A DNA stretch of 64,000 nucleotides, taken from assembly GCF_041320665.1 (NCBI RefSeq), contig NZ_CP166730.1, positions 3,410,001 to 3,474,000 of the forward strand, given 5' to 3'. Of this stretch, positions 36,411 through 45,202 are shown in pieces. Under the pieces are notes generated by a model. It searched no databases. It saw nothing but the letters and a program-made list of their open reading frames with translations, and had not been told where the DNA came from. This DNA is from Comamonas sp. GB3 AK4-5 (GTDB lineage: Bacteria > Pseudomonadota > Gammaproteobacteria > Burkholderiales > Burkholderiaceae_C). How positions within the stretch are numbered: position 1 is the stretch's first letter; each line of letters opens with the position of its first letter. The translations under genes and the position numbers were made by a program.

Positions 36411-37370
36411 TCAGGCCGCCAGTTGCAGGCGCTGGCGGGCTGCGGCGTATTCACGCTTGAGGCGTGCCACCAGCTCGGCCGTGGGCACCACCTTGTCGAC
36501 GGCGCCAATGCCCTGGCCGCAGCCCCAGATGTCTTTCCAGGCCTTGGTGCGGCCGGAGCCAAAGTTCATGGCGCTGGCATCGGACTGCGGCAGGTTCTCG
36601 GGGTCCAGGCCGGCCGCACGGATGGAGGGGGCCAGGTAGTTGCCATGCACGCCGGTGAACAGATTGCTGTAGATCACATCGTCGGAGTTGCCGTCCACGA
36701 TGGCCTGCTTGTAGTCATCGGTCGCACGCGCTTCTTCGGTGGCGATGAAGGCCGAGCCGATATAGGCAAAGTCCGCGCCCATGGCCTGGGCCGCCAGCAC
36801 GGCGTCGCCAGTGGCGATGGAGCCGGACAAGGCCACGGGGCCGTCAAACCACTGGCGGACCTCCTGGATCAGCGCAAACGGGCTCTTCACCCCGGCGTGG
36901 CCACCGGCGCCAGCGGCCACGGCGATCAGGCCGTCAGCGCCTTTTTCGATGGCCTTGCGGGCGAACTTGTTGTTGATGATGTCGTGCAACACCACGCCGC
37001 CCCAGCCGTGCACGGCCTGGTTCACGTCCTCGCGCGCACCCAGGCTGGTGATGACGATGGGCACCTTGTACTTGGCGCAGACCTGCATGTCGTGCTCCAG
37101 GCGGTCATTGCTCTTGTGCACGATCTGGTTGATGGCAAAAGGCGCCGAAGGCTGCTCGGGATGGGCCTTGTCCCAGGCCGCCAGGGTTTCGGTGATCTCG
37201 GCCAGCCAGTCTTCCAACAGCTCGGCAGGACGGGCGTTGAGCGCGGGCATGGAGCCGACGATACCGGCCTTGCATTGCTCGATCACCAGCTTGGGATTGC
37301 TGATGATGAACAGGGGCGAACCGATGACGGGCAGCGACAGTTTTTGCAGCGCGGCTGGAATTCTGGACAT
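36411..37370 (-). CDS. NAD(P)H-dependent flavin oxidoreductase / nitronate monooxygenase family
   Basis: A 319-residue FMN-dependent TIM-barrel protein. The family marks are LPVIGSPLFIISNPKLVIEQ at the start, GLIAVAAGAGGHAG and GSIATGDAVLAAQAMGADFAYIGSAF in the FMN phosphate region. Members include nitronate monooxygenases and NADH:quinone reductases; some enoyl reductases are related. Placement between acyl-CoA and ETF genes may mean an oxidative lipid role, but specificity is not readable. Confidence 0.85.
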   Translation of the reverse strand: MSRIPAALQKLSLPVIGSPLFIISNPKLVIEQCKAGIVGSMPALNARPAELLEDWLAEITETLAAWDKAHPEQPSAPFAINQIVHKSNDRLEHDMQVCAKYKVPIVITSLGAREDVNQAVHGWGGVVLHDIINNKFARKAIEKGADGLIAVAAGAGGHAGVKSPFALIQEVRQWFDGPVALSGSIATGDAVLAAQAMGADFAYIGSAFIATEEARATDDYKQAIVDGNSDDVIYSNLFTGVHGNYLAPSIRAAGLDPENLPQSDASAMNFGSGRTKAWKDIWGCGQGIGAVDKVVPTAELVARLKREYAAARQRLQLAA

Positions 37371-37402
37371 AACAAGGTCTCCTCTAAAGTCTCGAATATG
37401 AC

Positions 37403-37451
37403 AAAAAAGAGCTGAAACGCCTGCCACACAAGCGACTCCAGCTCTCTTTTT
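37403..37451 (-). terminator. Terminator after the acyl-CoA dehydrogenase gene
   Basis: On the minus strand AAAAAGAGAGCTG pairs with CAGCTCTTTTTT across a long loop of about 24 bases, with a T-rich end. Confidence 0.65.
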
Positions 37452-37472
37452 GATATCAGTCCAACAAGGGAC

Positions 37473-39263
37473 TCAGAATGCTTCCTGGGGCAGAGCCATC
37501 ACGGCATCCGCACCATGCAGCACCGATGTGGCCTGACCGGGCACGCGGGTCAGGATGTGATCACCATAGAAACGGGCCGTGGCTACCTTGGCCTGCATGA
37601 ATTGCACATCCTCGCCCGCTGCCGCCTTGGCCTGGGCCACCAGCAGTGCGCGGCCCATTTGCCAGCCGGCCACCAGGTTGCCGGTCAGCATCAGATAGGG
37701 AACGCTGCCGGCAAACACGGCGTTGGGGCTGGCCTTGGTCTGGCCGGCCACAAAGTCCACCACCTGCAGGAACGATTCGCGCGCGGCCTGCAGGCGATCG
37801 GCCAGGGCCACGGCATCCACGCTGGTACTGGCGCGCAGCGCGGCTTCGGTCTTGGCGATCTGCTCGGCAATGGCCTTGGCCGAAGCGCCGCCGTCACGCG
37901 CCGTCTTGCGGCCCACCAGGTCATTGGCCTGGATGGCGGTCGTGCCTTCGTAAATGGTCAGGATCTTGGCGTCACGGTAGTACTGGGCGGCGCCGGTTTC
38001 CTCGATAAAGCCCATGCCGCCGTGCACCTGCACGCCCAGGCTGGTGACTTCCAGGCTCATTTCGGTGCTGTAGCCCTTGACCAGAGGCACCATGAATTCA
38101 TAGAAGGTGGCGTTGGCCTGGCGCACTTCGGCATCGGGATGCTGGTGGGCCGCGTCATAGGCCGCCGCGGCCGTGCTGGCCATGGCGCGGCAGCCCTCGG
38201 TGTAGGCGCGCATGGTCATCAGCATGCGGCGCACATCGGGGTGGTGAATGATGGTGGCGCTGGCCTTGACCGAGCCGTCCACAGGGCGGCTTTGCACGCG
38301 CTCCTTGGCGTACTGCACGGCATGCTGGTAGGCGCGCTCGGCCACGGCAATGCCCTGCACACCCACGGCGTAGCGGGCCGCGTTCATCATGATGAACATG
38401 TACTCCAGGCCACGGTTTTCCTCGCCCACCAGATAGCCCACGGCACCGCCGTGATCGCCAAACTGCAGCACGGCCGTGGGCGATGCCTTGATGCCCATCT
38501 TGTGCTCGATGCTGACGCAATGCGCATCGTTGCGCGCGCCCAGCGAGCCGTCCTGATTCACCAGGAACTTGGGCACCACAAACAGGCTGATGCCCTTCAC
38601 GCCCTCGGGTGCACCTGCCACGCGGGCCAGCACCAGGTGGACGATGTTCTCGGCCATATCGTGCTCACCGTAGGTGATGAAGATCTTGGTGCCAAACACC
38701 TTGTACGTGCCATCGGCCTGGGGATCGGCCTTGGTGCGCACCAGGGCCAGATCGGAGCCGGCCTGGGGCTCGGTCAGGTTCATGGTGCCGGTCCACTGGC
38801 CGGAGATCAGCTTTTCCAGGTAGGTCGCCTTGAGCGCATCGCTACCCGCGGTGAGCAGGGCTTCGATGGCGCCATCGGTGAGCAGCGGGCACAGCGCAAA
38901 GCTCAGATTGGCGCTGTTGAGCATTTCCACGCAGGCCGCGCCCACGGTCTTGGGCAGGCCCTGGCCGCCGAACTGGACCGGATGCTGCAGGCCTTGCCAG
39001 CCGCCTTCGGCGTACTGCTTGAAGGCATCGGCAAAACCCAGGGTGGTGGTGACCTTGCCATCCTTCCACGAAGAGGGGTTCACATCGCCGGGCACATTCA
39101 GCGGCGCCACCACGCCTTCGCACAGCTTGGCGCATTCTTCCAGCACGGCCTGGGCGGTCTCCAGACCGGCATCTTCGAAGCCGGGGATCTGCGCCACTTG
39201 CTCGATACCGGCCAGATGCTCCATGGCAAACAGCATGTCTTTGATCGGGGCCGCATAACTCAT
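37473..39263 (-). CDS. Acyl-CoA dehydrogenase with C-terminal extension
   Basis: A 596-residue FAD-dependent dehydrogenase of the long (FadE-like) group found beside etfBA in Burkholderiales. Visible motifs are MNLTEPQAGSDLALVRTKA, FGTKIFITYGEHDMAENIVH, VQVHGGMGFIEETGAAQYYRDAKI and the catalytic glutamate in TIYEGTTAIQANDL. Electrons should pass to the electron transfer flavoprotein encoded just upstream. The chain length of its substrate is not evident. Confidence 0.93.
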   Translation of the reverse strand: MSYAAPIKDMLFAMEHLAGIEQVAQIPGFEDAGLETAQAVLEECAKLCEGVVAPLNVPGDVNPSSWKDGKVTTTLGFADAFKQYAEGGWQGLQHPVQFGGQGLPKTVGAACVEMLNSANLSFALCPLLTDGAIEALLTAGSDALKATYLEKLISGQWTGTMNLTEPQAGSDLALVRTKADPQADGTYKVFGTKIFITYGEHDMAENIVHLVLARVAGAPEGVKGISLFVVPKFLVNQDGSLGARNDAHCVSIEHKMGIKASPTAVLQFGDHGGAVGYLVGEENRGLEYMFIMMNAARYAVGVQGIAVAERAYQHAVQYAKERVQSRPVDGSVKASATIIHHPDVRRMLMTMRAYTEGCRAMASTAAAAYDAAHQHPDAEVRQANATFYEFMVPLVKGYSTEMSLEVTSLGVQVHGGMGFIEETGAAQYYRDAKILTIYEGTTAIQANDLVGRKTARDGGASAKAIAEQIAKTEAALRASTSVDAVALADRLQAARESFLQVVDFVAGQTKASPNAVFAGSVPYLMLTGNLVAGWQMGRALLVAQAKAAAGEDVQFMQAKVATARFYGDHILTRVPGQATSVLHGADAVMALPQEAF

Positions 39264-39402
39264 CTTGTCACCTTTGCGTTGTGGATTTGAATCGATGTGG
39301 AGGGCGGCCTCTGCTCCCCGCCGGGGGCAGAAGGCGGCACCAAGGTCCATGGGCATGTCTTGCAGCGCAAGCCACAGGACATGCCCATGCATCCTGGGCA
39401 GA

Positions 39403-39437
39403 TGTGAAAAGAGGGGCAGCAAGCCCCTCTTTTCACA
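39403..39437 (-). terminator. Terminator after etfA
   Basis: Perfect 14-base stem TGTGAAAAGAGGGG with a seven-base loop CAGCAAG, ten bases after the etfA stop. Confidence 0.78.
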
Positions 39438-39446
39438 TGCCGTCGA

Positions 39447-40385
39447 TTACAGCGCCTTCACCAGTTCCGGCACGGCCTGGAACAGGTCTGCCTCCAGACC
39501 GTAGTCGGCCACCGAGAAGATCGGTGCTTCCGGGTCCTTGTTGATCGCCACGATCACCTTGGAGTCCTTCATGCCGGCCAAATGCTGGATAGCGCCCGAG
39601 ATGCCTGCAGCGATGTACAGCTGCGGCGCCACGATCTTGCCGGTCTGGCCCACTTGCAGGTCGTTGGGCGCATAGCCTGCGTCCACCGCCGCGCGCGAGG
39701 CGCCAATGGCCGCGCCCAGCTTGTCGGCCAGCGGGGTCATCACTTCGTTGAACTTCTCGGCGCTGCCCAGGGCACGGCCACCGGAGACGATGATCTTGGC
39801 GGCCGTCAGCTCGGGACGGTCGTTCTTGGTGACTTCACGACCCACAAAGCTGCTCTTGCCGGCGTCAGCCACGGCAGCCACGGTTTCCACGGCGGCCGAA
39901 CCACCAGTGGCAGCAGCAGCGTCAAAGCCCGTGCCGCGCACGGTGATCACCTTCACGGCATCCGTGCTCTGCACGGTGGCCACGGCGTTGCCGGCATAGA
40001 TGGGGCGCTCGAAGGTGTCGGCGCTGTCCACCTTGGTGATGTCGCTGATCTGGCCCACGTCCAGCTTGGCCGCCACGCGCGGGGCCACGTTCTTGCCCGA
40101 GGCCGTGGCCGGGAACAGGATGTGGCTGTAGTTGCCGGAGGCCTGCACAGCCAGCACCTGGGCGGTCAGGTTTTCTGCCAGGCCGTCTTTGAGGCTTGCG
40201 CCGTCGGCATGGATCACCTTGCTCACACCAGCGATCTGGGCAGCGGCAGCGGCAGCAGCGCCGGCGTTTTCGCCAGCCACCAGCACATGCACCTCACCGC
40301 CGCAGGCCTTGGCGGCCGTCACGGTGTTCAAAGTAGCGCCCTTGAGCGAAGCGTTGTCGTGTTCTGCGATGACGAGAGAAGTCAT
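39447..40385 (-). CDS. etfA: Electron transfer flavoprotein subunit alpha
   Basis: A 312-residue FixB-type protein. [20 protein letters not shown] starts the alpha subunit; the C-terminal FAD domain shows [53 protein letters not shown] and the [13 protein letters not shown] motif. It forms a heterodimer with EtfB to carry electrons from acyl-CoA dehydrogenases to the quinone pool. An in-frame ATG at 40391 adds two residues. Confidence 0.95.
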   Translation of the reverse strand: MTSLVIAEHDNASLKGATLNTVTAAKACGGEVHVLVAGENAGAAAAAAAQIAGVSKVIHADGASLKDGLAENLTAQVLAVQASGNYSHILFPATASGKNVAPRVAAKLDVGQISDITKVDSADTFERPIYAGNAVATVQSTDAVKVITVRGTGFDAAAATGGSAAVETVAAVADAGKSSFVGREVTKNDRPELTAAKIIVSGGRALGSAEKFNEVMTPLADKLGAAIGASRAAVDAGYAPNDLQVGQTGKIVAPQLYIAAGISGAIQHLAGMKDSKVIVAINKDPEAPIFSVADYGLEADLFQAVPELVKAL

Positions 40386-40449
40386 GTTCAACCTCTAAAT
40401 TCTTTACGTTCTTGCGAAGTCTGGGATGGAAAGACAGGCCCCTGAAACC

Positions 40450-40539
40450 GACGCAGCCCAGGTCAGGGCAGCGCGCAAGGGCCGCCCCGAAGCGCGGCTG
40501 CCGTCCCCCTGGGGGGAAGACGCGAAGCGGCTCAGGGGG
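40450..40539 (-). repeat. Gene-end repeat, copy C (between etfB and etfA)
   Basis: Same family as 8342-8445, read on the minus strand: the etfB stop TGA is followed immediately by CCCCCTGAGCCGCTTCGCGTC, a CCCCCC/GGGGG hairpin, and CGGGGCGGCCCTTGC. It lies inside the otherwise expected etfBA operon. Confidence 0.78.
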
Positions 40540-41289
40540 TCAGATCACCTTCGCTTCGTTTTTGAGCTTGTCGACCAGAGCGGCCACATCGGCCACCTTC
40601 ACGCCGGCGCCGCGCTTGGCGGGCTCGGAGACCTTCAGCGTCTTGATGCGGGCCGTCACGTCCACACCCAAGTCCTCGGGCTTCACCGTGTCCAGCTGCT
40701 TTTTCTTGGCCTTCATGATGTTGGGCAGCGTCACATAACGCGGCTCGTTCAGGCGCAGGTCGGTGGTGATGATGGCGGGCGTGTTCAGGGCCAGGGTCTC
40801 CAGGCCGCCGTCCACTTCGCGCGTCACATTCACCTTGTCGCCGGCCACTTCGACCTTGGAGGCGAAGGTGGCCTGGGGCAGATCGGCCAGGGCCGCCAGC
40901 ATCTGGCCGGTCTGGTTGTTGTCGCCGTCGATGGCCTGCTTGCCCAGAATCACCAGGCCGGGTTGCTCTTTGTCCACCAGGGCCTTGAGCAGCTTGGCCA
41001 CGGCCAGGGGCTGCAGCTCGACATCGGTTTCCACCAAAATGCCGCGGTCGGCGCCAATGGCCATGGCCGTGCGCAGCGTCTCCTGGCATTGCGCCACGCC
41101 GCAGGACACCGCGATCACTTCCGTGACCACGCCTTTTTCCTTCAGGCGCACGGCTTCTTCCACCGCAATCTCGTCAAACGGGTTCATGCTCATCTTGACG
41201 TTGGCGATGTCCACGCCTGTGCCATCGCTCTTGACGCGGACCTTGACGTTGTAGTCCACCACCCGCTTGACTGGGACCAATACCTTCAT
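40540..41289 (-). CDS. etfB: Electron transfer flavoprotein subunit beta
   Basis: A 249-residue FixA-type protein starting [20 protein letters not shown], with [20 protein letters not shown], the AMP-binding [23 protein letters not shown] and the C-terminal [11 protein letters not shown] helix. It is the first gene of etfBA. Two perfect 12-base palindromes occupy its promoter region. Confidence 0.96.
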   Translation of the reverse strand: MKVLVPVKRVVDYNVKVRVKSDGTGVDIANVKMSMNPFDEIAVEEAVRLKEKGVVTEVIAVSCGVAQCQETLRTAMAIGADRGILVETDVELQPLAVAKLLKALVDKEQPGLVILGKQAIDGDNNQTGQMLAALADLPQATFASKVEVAGDKVNVTREVDGGLETLALNTPAIITTDLRLNEPRYVTLPNIMKAKKKQLDTVKPEDLGVDVTARIKTLKVSEPAKRGAGVKVADVAALVDKLKNEAKVI

Positions 41290-41321
41290 GCTGCGGCTCC
41301 TTGATTTGTTGGAAGATTGAC

Positions 41322-41333
41322 GTTTACGTAAAC
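41322..41333. promoter_or_regulatory. Palindrome GTTTACGTAAAC before etfB
   Basis: A perfect 12-base palindrome 33 bases upstream of the etfB start, inside TTGACGTTTACGTAAACCAA. The sequence resembles MerR-type LiuR operators of branched-chain amino acid genes as I recall them, which fits control of etfBA. Confidence 0.6.
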
Positions 41334-41402
41334 CAAATTCATTTTATGCGGCGGCGCAGCAGCTTCCAGCGGAATTCCTGACAATCCCCGCGCCCACAAA
41401 AC

Positions 41403-41414
41403 GAACGATCGTTC
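41403..41414. promoter_or_regulatory. Palindrome GAACGATCGTTC before etfB
   Basis: A second perfect 12-base palindrome, 70 bases further upstream than the first. The spacing and symmetry suggest a TetR-family operator such as a fatty-acid degradation regulator. Confidence 0.55.
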
Positions 41415-41502
41415 TATTTTATGACTTCGTACACGAAATGACACAAGGCTTGCGGCAATCCAAGGGTTAACACCCATCTCCGGACCGCAAGCTGATGCCG
41501 AA

Positions 41503-42297
41503 TCAGGCCTGCCAGCGCGGCTGGCGTTTTTCGGCAAAGGCCTGGGCGCCCTCCTGGGCGTCGGCGTCCATCATGTTGGTGGCCATGGTCTGGCCCGCCA
41601 ACTGGTAGGCGGCATCCAGACCCAGTTCCCGCTGCTGATAGACCAGGGCCTTGCCCATGCGCACGGCTGTGGCCGGCTTGGCCAGAATGGATTGCACCAG
41701 GGCGTCGACGGCTGCATCGAGCTGGTGGGGCGCCGCCACGCGGTTCACCAGGCCGTTTTGCAGCGCGGTGGCAGCGTCGATGAAGTCGCCGGTGAGCAGC
41801 ATTTCCATGGCCTGCTTGATGGGCAGATTGCGCACCAGGGGCACGCTGGGCGTGGCACAGAACAGGCCGTAGTTGATGCCGCTGGTGGCAAAGCTGGCCT
41901 CGGTGCTGGCCACGGCCAGATCGCACTGGGCCACCAGTTGGCAACCCGCTGCCGTGGCCATGCCATGCACCCGCGCGATCACGGGCACAGGCAGCTTGGC
42001 AATGGACAGCATGACCTTGCTGCACTGGGCAAACAGCTGCTGGTAATAGGCCAGCTGCGGGTGGGCAGCCATGTCCTTGAGGTTGTGCCCGGCGCAAAAC
42101 GCCTTGCCTTCCGCAGCCAGCACCACCACACGCGCCGAGGTATCGGCCGCCACCGCATCCAGCGCCTGCTGCAAGGCCGCCAGCATGGGCGCACCCAGGG
42201 CATTGAAGCGCTGGGGGTCATTCAAGGTCAGGCGCACCACGCCCTCGGGGCTGCGCTGCACGCTCAGCAGTTGCGCATTGTTTTGCATATCCGTCAC
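41503..42297 (-). CDS. Enoyl-CoA hydratase/isomerase family protein
   Basis: A 264-residue crotonase-fold protein. The oxyanion-hole motifs are AFCAGHNLKDM and HGMATAAGCQLVAQCDL; NAASFATSGINYG-like SFATSGINYGLFCATP and the C-terminal FAEKRQPRWQA follow. The position of the catalytic glutamates in classical hydratases is not conserved in the obvious place (GCQLVAQCD), recalling the ECHDC3-like group, so hydratase activity is not assured. It lies upstream of etfBA on the same strand. Confidence 0.85.
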   Translation of the reverse strand: MTDMQNNAQLLSVQRSPEGVVRLTLNDPQRFNALGAPMLAALQQALDAVAADTSARVVVLAAEGKAFCAGHNLKDMAAHPQLAYYQQLFAQCSKVMLSIAKLPVPVIARVHGMATAAGCQLVAQCDLAVASTEASFATSGINYGLFCATPSVPLVRNLPIKQAMEMLLTGDFIDAATALQNGLVNRVAAPHQLDAAVDALVQSILAKPATAVRMGKALVYQQRELGLDAAYQLAGQTMATNMMDADAQEGAQAFAEKRQPRWQA

Positions 42298-42374
42298 ACC
42301 AACATTCCTCCGTTATCCATGGCTGCCATGCGCCACTTTCGATTCTCGGGCTTGCAGGCAGCCCCTCACCCCGG

Positions 42375-42398
42375 CCCTCTCCCCCGAGGGGGCGAGGG
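42375..42398. repeat. Short C/G hairpin repeat
   Basis: CCCTCTCCCCCGAGGGGGCGAGGG can form a full-length hairpin. It belongs to the same style of intergenic hairpin as those near 14759 and may end the transcript of the histone-deacetylase-like gene. Confidence 0.5.
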
Positions 42399-42440
42399 AG
42401 TAAAACCAGGGGCTCCGCAGAGACCCGCAGCGTTTCTGTC

Positions 42441-42518
42441 AGTGGCAGCCAGCAAGGGCCGCCCCGCAGCAAAGGCTGCCGTCCCCCTGGGGGGAAGCCG
42501 CAAAGCGGCTCAGGGGGG
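42441..42518 (-). repeat. Gene-end repeat, copy D (3-prime of HDAC-like gene)
   Basis: Same family as 8342-8445, on the minus strand directly after the stop at 42521: CCCCCCTGAGCCGCTTTGCGGC, then a GGGG/CCCC hairpin and GCGGGGCGGCCCTTGC. The distal tail is shorter than in copies A, C and E. Confidence 0.75.
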
Positions 42519-42520
42519 AG

Positions 42521-43474
42521 CTAAATATCCGCCAGCACCCGCACATGCGCTTCCACGCTGCGTGCCAGCGCGCTCATCACATAGCCGCCTTCCAGGCAGG
42601 AGACGATGCGCCCCTTGGAAAAACGGCGGGCCACATCCTTGATGCGGTCGGTGATCCAGGCGAAGTCCTGCTCGTTCAGCGCCATCTGGCCCATATCGTC
42701 TTCGCGGTGGGCGTCAAAGCCGGCGCTGATGAAGATCATCTCGGGCTTGAAAGCCTCCAGCCGTGGAATCCACATCATCTCGACCAGCTCGCGGATATCC
42801 ATGCCCTTGGTATAGGCCGGCACCGGCAGATTGAGCATATTGGGCGCCGGGTCCTTGTCGCCGCTGAAGGGGTAGAAGGGGTGCTGAAAGAAGCTGACCA
42901 TCAGCACGCGCTCGTCACCGGCCAGAATGTTTTCCGTGCCGTTGCCGTGGTGCACGTCAAAGTCGACGATGGCCACACGCTTGAGGTTGTGGCGCTGCAG
43001 TGCATGCAAGGCGGCAATGGCCACGTTGTTGAAAAAGCAAAACCCCATGGCCTTGCCACGCTCGGCGTGGTGGCCTGGCGGGCGTATGGCGCAAAAAGCG
43101 TTTTCCAGACGGCCATCGACCACGGCATCCGTGGCCGCCACGGCGGCGCCAGCCGAGCGCAAGGCCGCATCCAGCGTGTGCACATTGATGGAGGTGTCGG
43201 TATCGAGCGGCGAATGGCTGGGGCCTCCGGCCTGCACCTCTTCCTTGAGCCGGTCCGTCAGACCGCGCAATGCCGCGATGTGCATGCGGTCATGGGCCAG
43301 CTCCACATCGGCCAGCGAAGCCAGCGGCGCCTCGATGCGCTCCAGCCCATCGAAGACCCCGGTGATCAGCAAGCGGTCTTCGATGGCATCGAGCCGCTCC
43401 GGGCATTCCGGATGCCCCGGGCCCATTTCATGTTTCCAGCAATCCCTGTGGGAAAAATAGCCCGTTCTGCCCAT
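42521..43474 (-). CDS. Histone deacetylase-like amidohydrolase
   Basis: A 317-residue zinc amidohydrolase of the HDAC/acetylpolyamine/acetoin-utilisation fold. GYFSHRDCWKHEMGPGHPECPERL opens it; RPPGHHAE, DFDVHHGNGT, ISAGFDAH and CLEGGYV carry the zinc and charge-relay residues. Bacterial relatives deacetylate polyamines or other small amides and possibly proteins. It is divergent from mltB; its stop is next to gene-end repeat copy D. Confidence 0.92.
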   Translation of the reverse strand: MGRTGYFSHRDCWKHEMGPGHPECPERLDAIEDRLLITGVFDGLERIEAPLASLADVELAHDRMHIAALRGLTDRLKEEVQAGGPSHSPLDTDTSINVHTLDAALRSAGAAVAATDAVVDGRLENAFCAIRPPGHHAERGKAMGFCFFNNVAIAALHALQRHNLKRVAIVDFDVHHGNGTENILAGDERVLMVSFFQHPFYPFSGDKDPAPNMLNLPVPAYTKGMDIRELVEMMWIPRLEAFKPEMIFISAGFDAHREDDMGQMALNEQDFAWITDRIKDVARRFSKGRIVSCLEGGYVMSALARSVEAHVRVLADI

Positions 43475-43826
43475 TTCTCTTGTCCCCGTTTTTGTTTTTT
43501 TCGATCTTGTCCCTTGGATGCAGCGCGGCTTTTGCGCTGCTCCAGGCGCTTTTCAGACCAGCTTACCATGCGGGTCGCAGACCGCTTACAGCGAGTACAT
43601 GACTGTATTGCGGGCCTGTTGCCCACTGCCAACCCCGACAATACCCACGGTTTTGTACATCTGGCGTACAGCCATCGCACAATGAGAAAATCCGCGCTGC
43701 AGACCGGGTTGGCGTGCAGGCAATCCGCCCACCCTATCCGGCCAGCGCCCAGCATGCCCAGTCTGCGTGCGTGGCAGCGGGAGCCCTCTTCCTGCCCGGC
43801 CACCGCGTCGCCTTCTTTGAGATTTC
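43475..43826. other. Divergent promoter region, HDAC-like gene and mltB
   Basis: About 350 bases between divergent starts. It holds both promoters by position; I recognise no operator, RNA or small gene in it. Confidence 0.5.
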
Positions 43827-44975
43827 ATGAACCGTCTGCTCTCTGTTGCTCTCGTTTGCATAGCTGCCAGCACGCTCCCCGCTTGCGCGCAAAGCCCCAA
43901 ACCCTCTCAACCCAACAAAAACCGCAGCCAGGCTCCGGCCAGCCCCCACTACGGCCAGCGCGCCGATGCCCTGCGCTGGGCCGACGCATTGGCCCAGCAG
44001 CAAGGGCTGGACGCGGGCTGGCTGCGCCAGCAGCTGACCCAGGCCAAGCAGCTGGAGCAGGTGCGCCGCTTGATGACGCCCAGCACCGCCCCCAAAAAGG
44101 CCACGGCCCGCAGCTGGGCCAACTACCGCAGCCGCTTCATTGACCCAGTGCGCATACGCGCCGGCCTGCGCTTTTGGCAGGAGAACGCCGCAGCGCTGGA
44201 GCGCGCCCAGCAAACCTATGGCGTGCCACCGGAAATCATCGTCGGCATCATCGGCGTGGAAACCGTCTACGGCCGCAATATGGGGAGCTTTCGCGTACTC
44301 GATGCGCTGGCCACGCTGGCGTTTGACTACCCACCCAGCCACCCGCGCGTGGCCGAGCGGGCGGCCTATTTCCAGGGCGAGCTGGCCCAGTTTCTGACCA
44401 CGGCCTGGAGCAGCAAGCAAGACCCGACACAAACGCTGGGCAGCTATGCCGGCGCCATGGGCCTGGGCCAATTCATGCCCAGCAGCCTGGCCCGCTTTGG
44501 CGTGGACTTTGACGGCGACGGCAAGGTCGACCTCAACCACAGCACCACCGACGCCATAGGCTCGGTGGCCAACTACTTTCGAGGCCACGGCTGGGTGCCT
44601 GATATGCCGGTGCAATACGGCGTGACCTTCAAGCCCGAGGGCGCCGACATGGCCACGCTGCTGGGCCCGGACATCAAGCCCACGTTCACCGCAGAGCAAC
44701 TGCTGCAGCTGGGCGCCGTGCCCCTGGATGGCGGCATGCAACACCAGGGCCCGCTGGCCTTGGTGGAACTGCTCAATGGCGCCGATGCCCCCAGCTATGT
44801 GATCGGCACGCAGAACTTCTACGCCATCACCCGCTACAACCAATCCAGCTACTACGCCATGGCCGTCTACGAACTGGGCCAGGAAGTGGCCGCCGCCCTG
44901 CGCGATGCACAGGCCACAGAGTCAGCAGAGCCTGCCCCAACGACCCAGACCACATCGCCACGCAACGCCCAATAA
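43827..44975 (+). CDS. mltB: Lytic murein transglycosylase B
   Basis: A 382-residue lipoprotein with lipobox TLPAC (lipidated C20) that cleaves peptidoglycan glycan strands with formation of 1,6-anhydro ends. The catalytic glutamate is E145 in IIGVETVYGRNMGSFRVLD; later motifs are GAMGLGQFMPSS and FYAITRYNQSSYYAMAVYELG. The C-terminal 20 residues are Thr/Pro/Ala-rich and probably unstructured. It ends before a strong terminator. Confidence 0.94.
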   Translation: MNRLLSVALVCIAASTLPACAQSPKPSQPNKNRSQAPASPHYGQRADALRWADALAQQQGLDAGWLRQQLTQAKQLEQVRRLMTPSTAPKKATARSWANYRSRFIDPVRIRAGLRFWQENAAALERAQQTYGVPPEIIVGIIGVETVYGRNMGSFRVLDALATLAFDYPPSHPRVAERAAYFQGELAQFLTTAWSSKQDPTQTLGSYAGAMGLGQFMPSSLARFGVDFDGDGKVDLNHSTTDAIGSVANYFRGHGWVPDMPVQYGVTFKPEGADMATLLGPDIKPTFTAEQLLQLGAVPLDGGMQHQGPLALVELLNGADAPSYVIGTQNFYAITRYNQSSYYAMAVYELGQEVAAALRDAQATESAEPAPTTQTTSPRNAQ

Positions 44976-44995
44976 ACCAGCGTTACGCGCTATCA

Positions 44996-45027
44996 AAAAC
45001 GGGGCATCAAGCCCCGTTTTGTTTTTT
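44996..45027 (+). terminator. Terminator of mltB
   Basis: AAAACGGGGC-ATCAA-GCCCCGTTTT followed by GTTTTTT, 21 bases after the stop. Confidence 0.92.
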
Positions 45028-45084
45028 CATGCAGTGCAAAGGCCGAGCTCTTCAGCTCCATAGCCCATGGCGCTGCGCATGAAA

Positions 45085-45196
45085 CTGGCGCAGCCCACCC
45101 CAGGGCACCGCGCAAGGGCCGCCCCGCCGCGTTGGTGCCGTCCCCCTCCCTCGCGCAGCGAGAGAGAGGGGTGAAGGCGCACAGCGCCTCAGGGGG
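45085..45196 (-). repeat. Gene-end repeat, copy E (3-prime of Liv-type gene)
   Basis: Same family as 8342-8445, on the minus strand starting six bases after the stop at 45203: CCCCCTGAGGCGCTGTGCGCC, a CCCCTCTCTCTCG/CGAGGGAGGGGG arm pair, GGCGGGGCGGCCCTTGCGCGG and a CTGCGCCAG tail. Confidence 0.78.
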
Positions 45197-45202
45197 TGCA
45201 TT

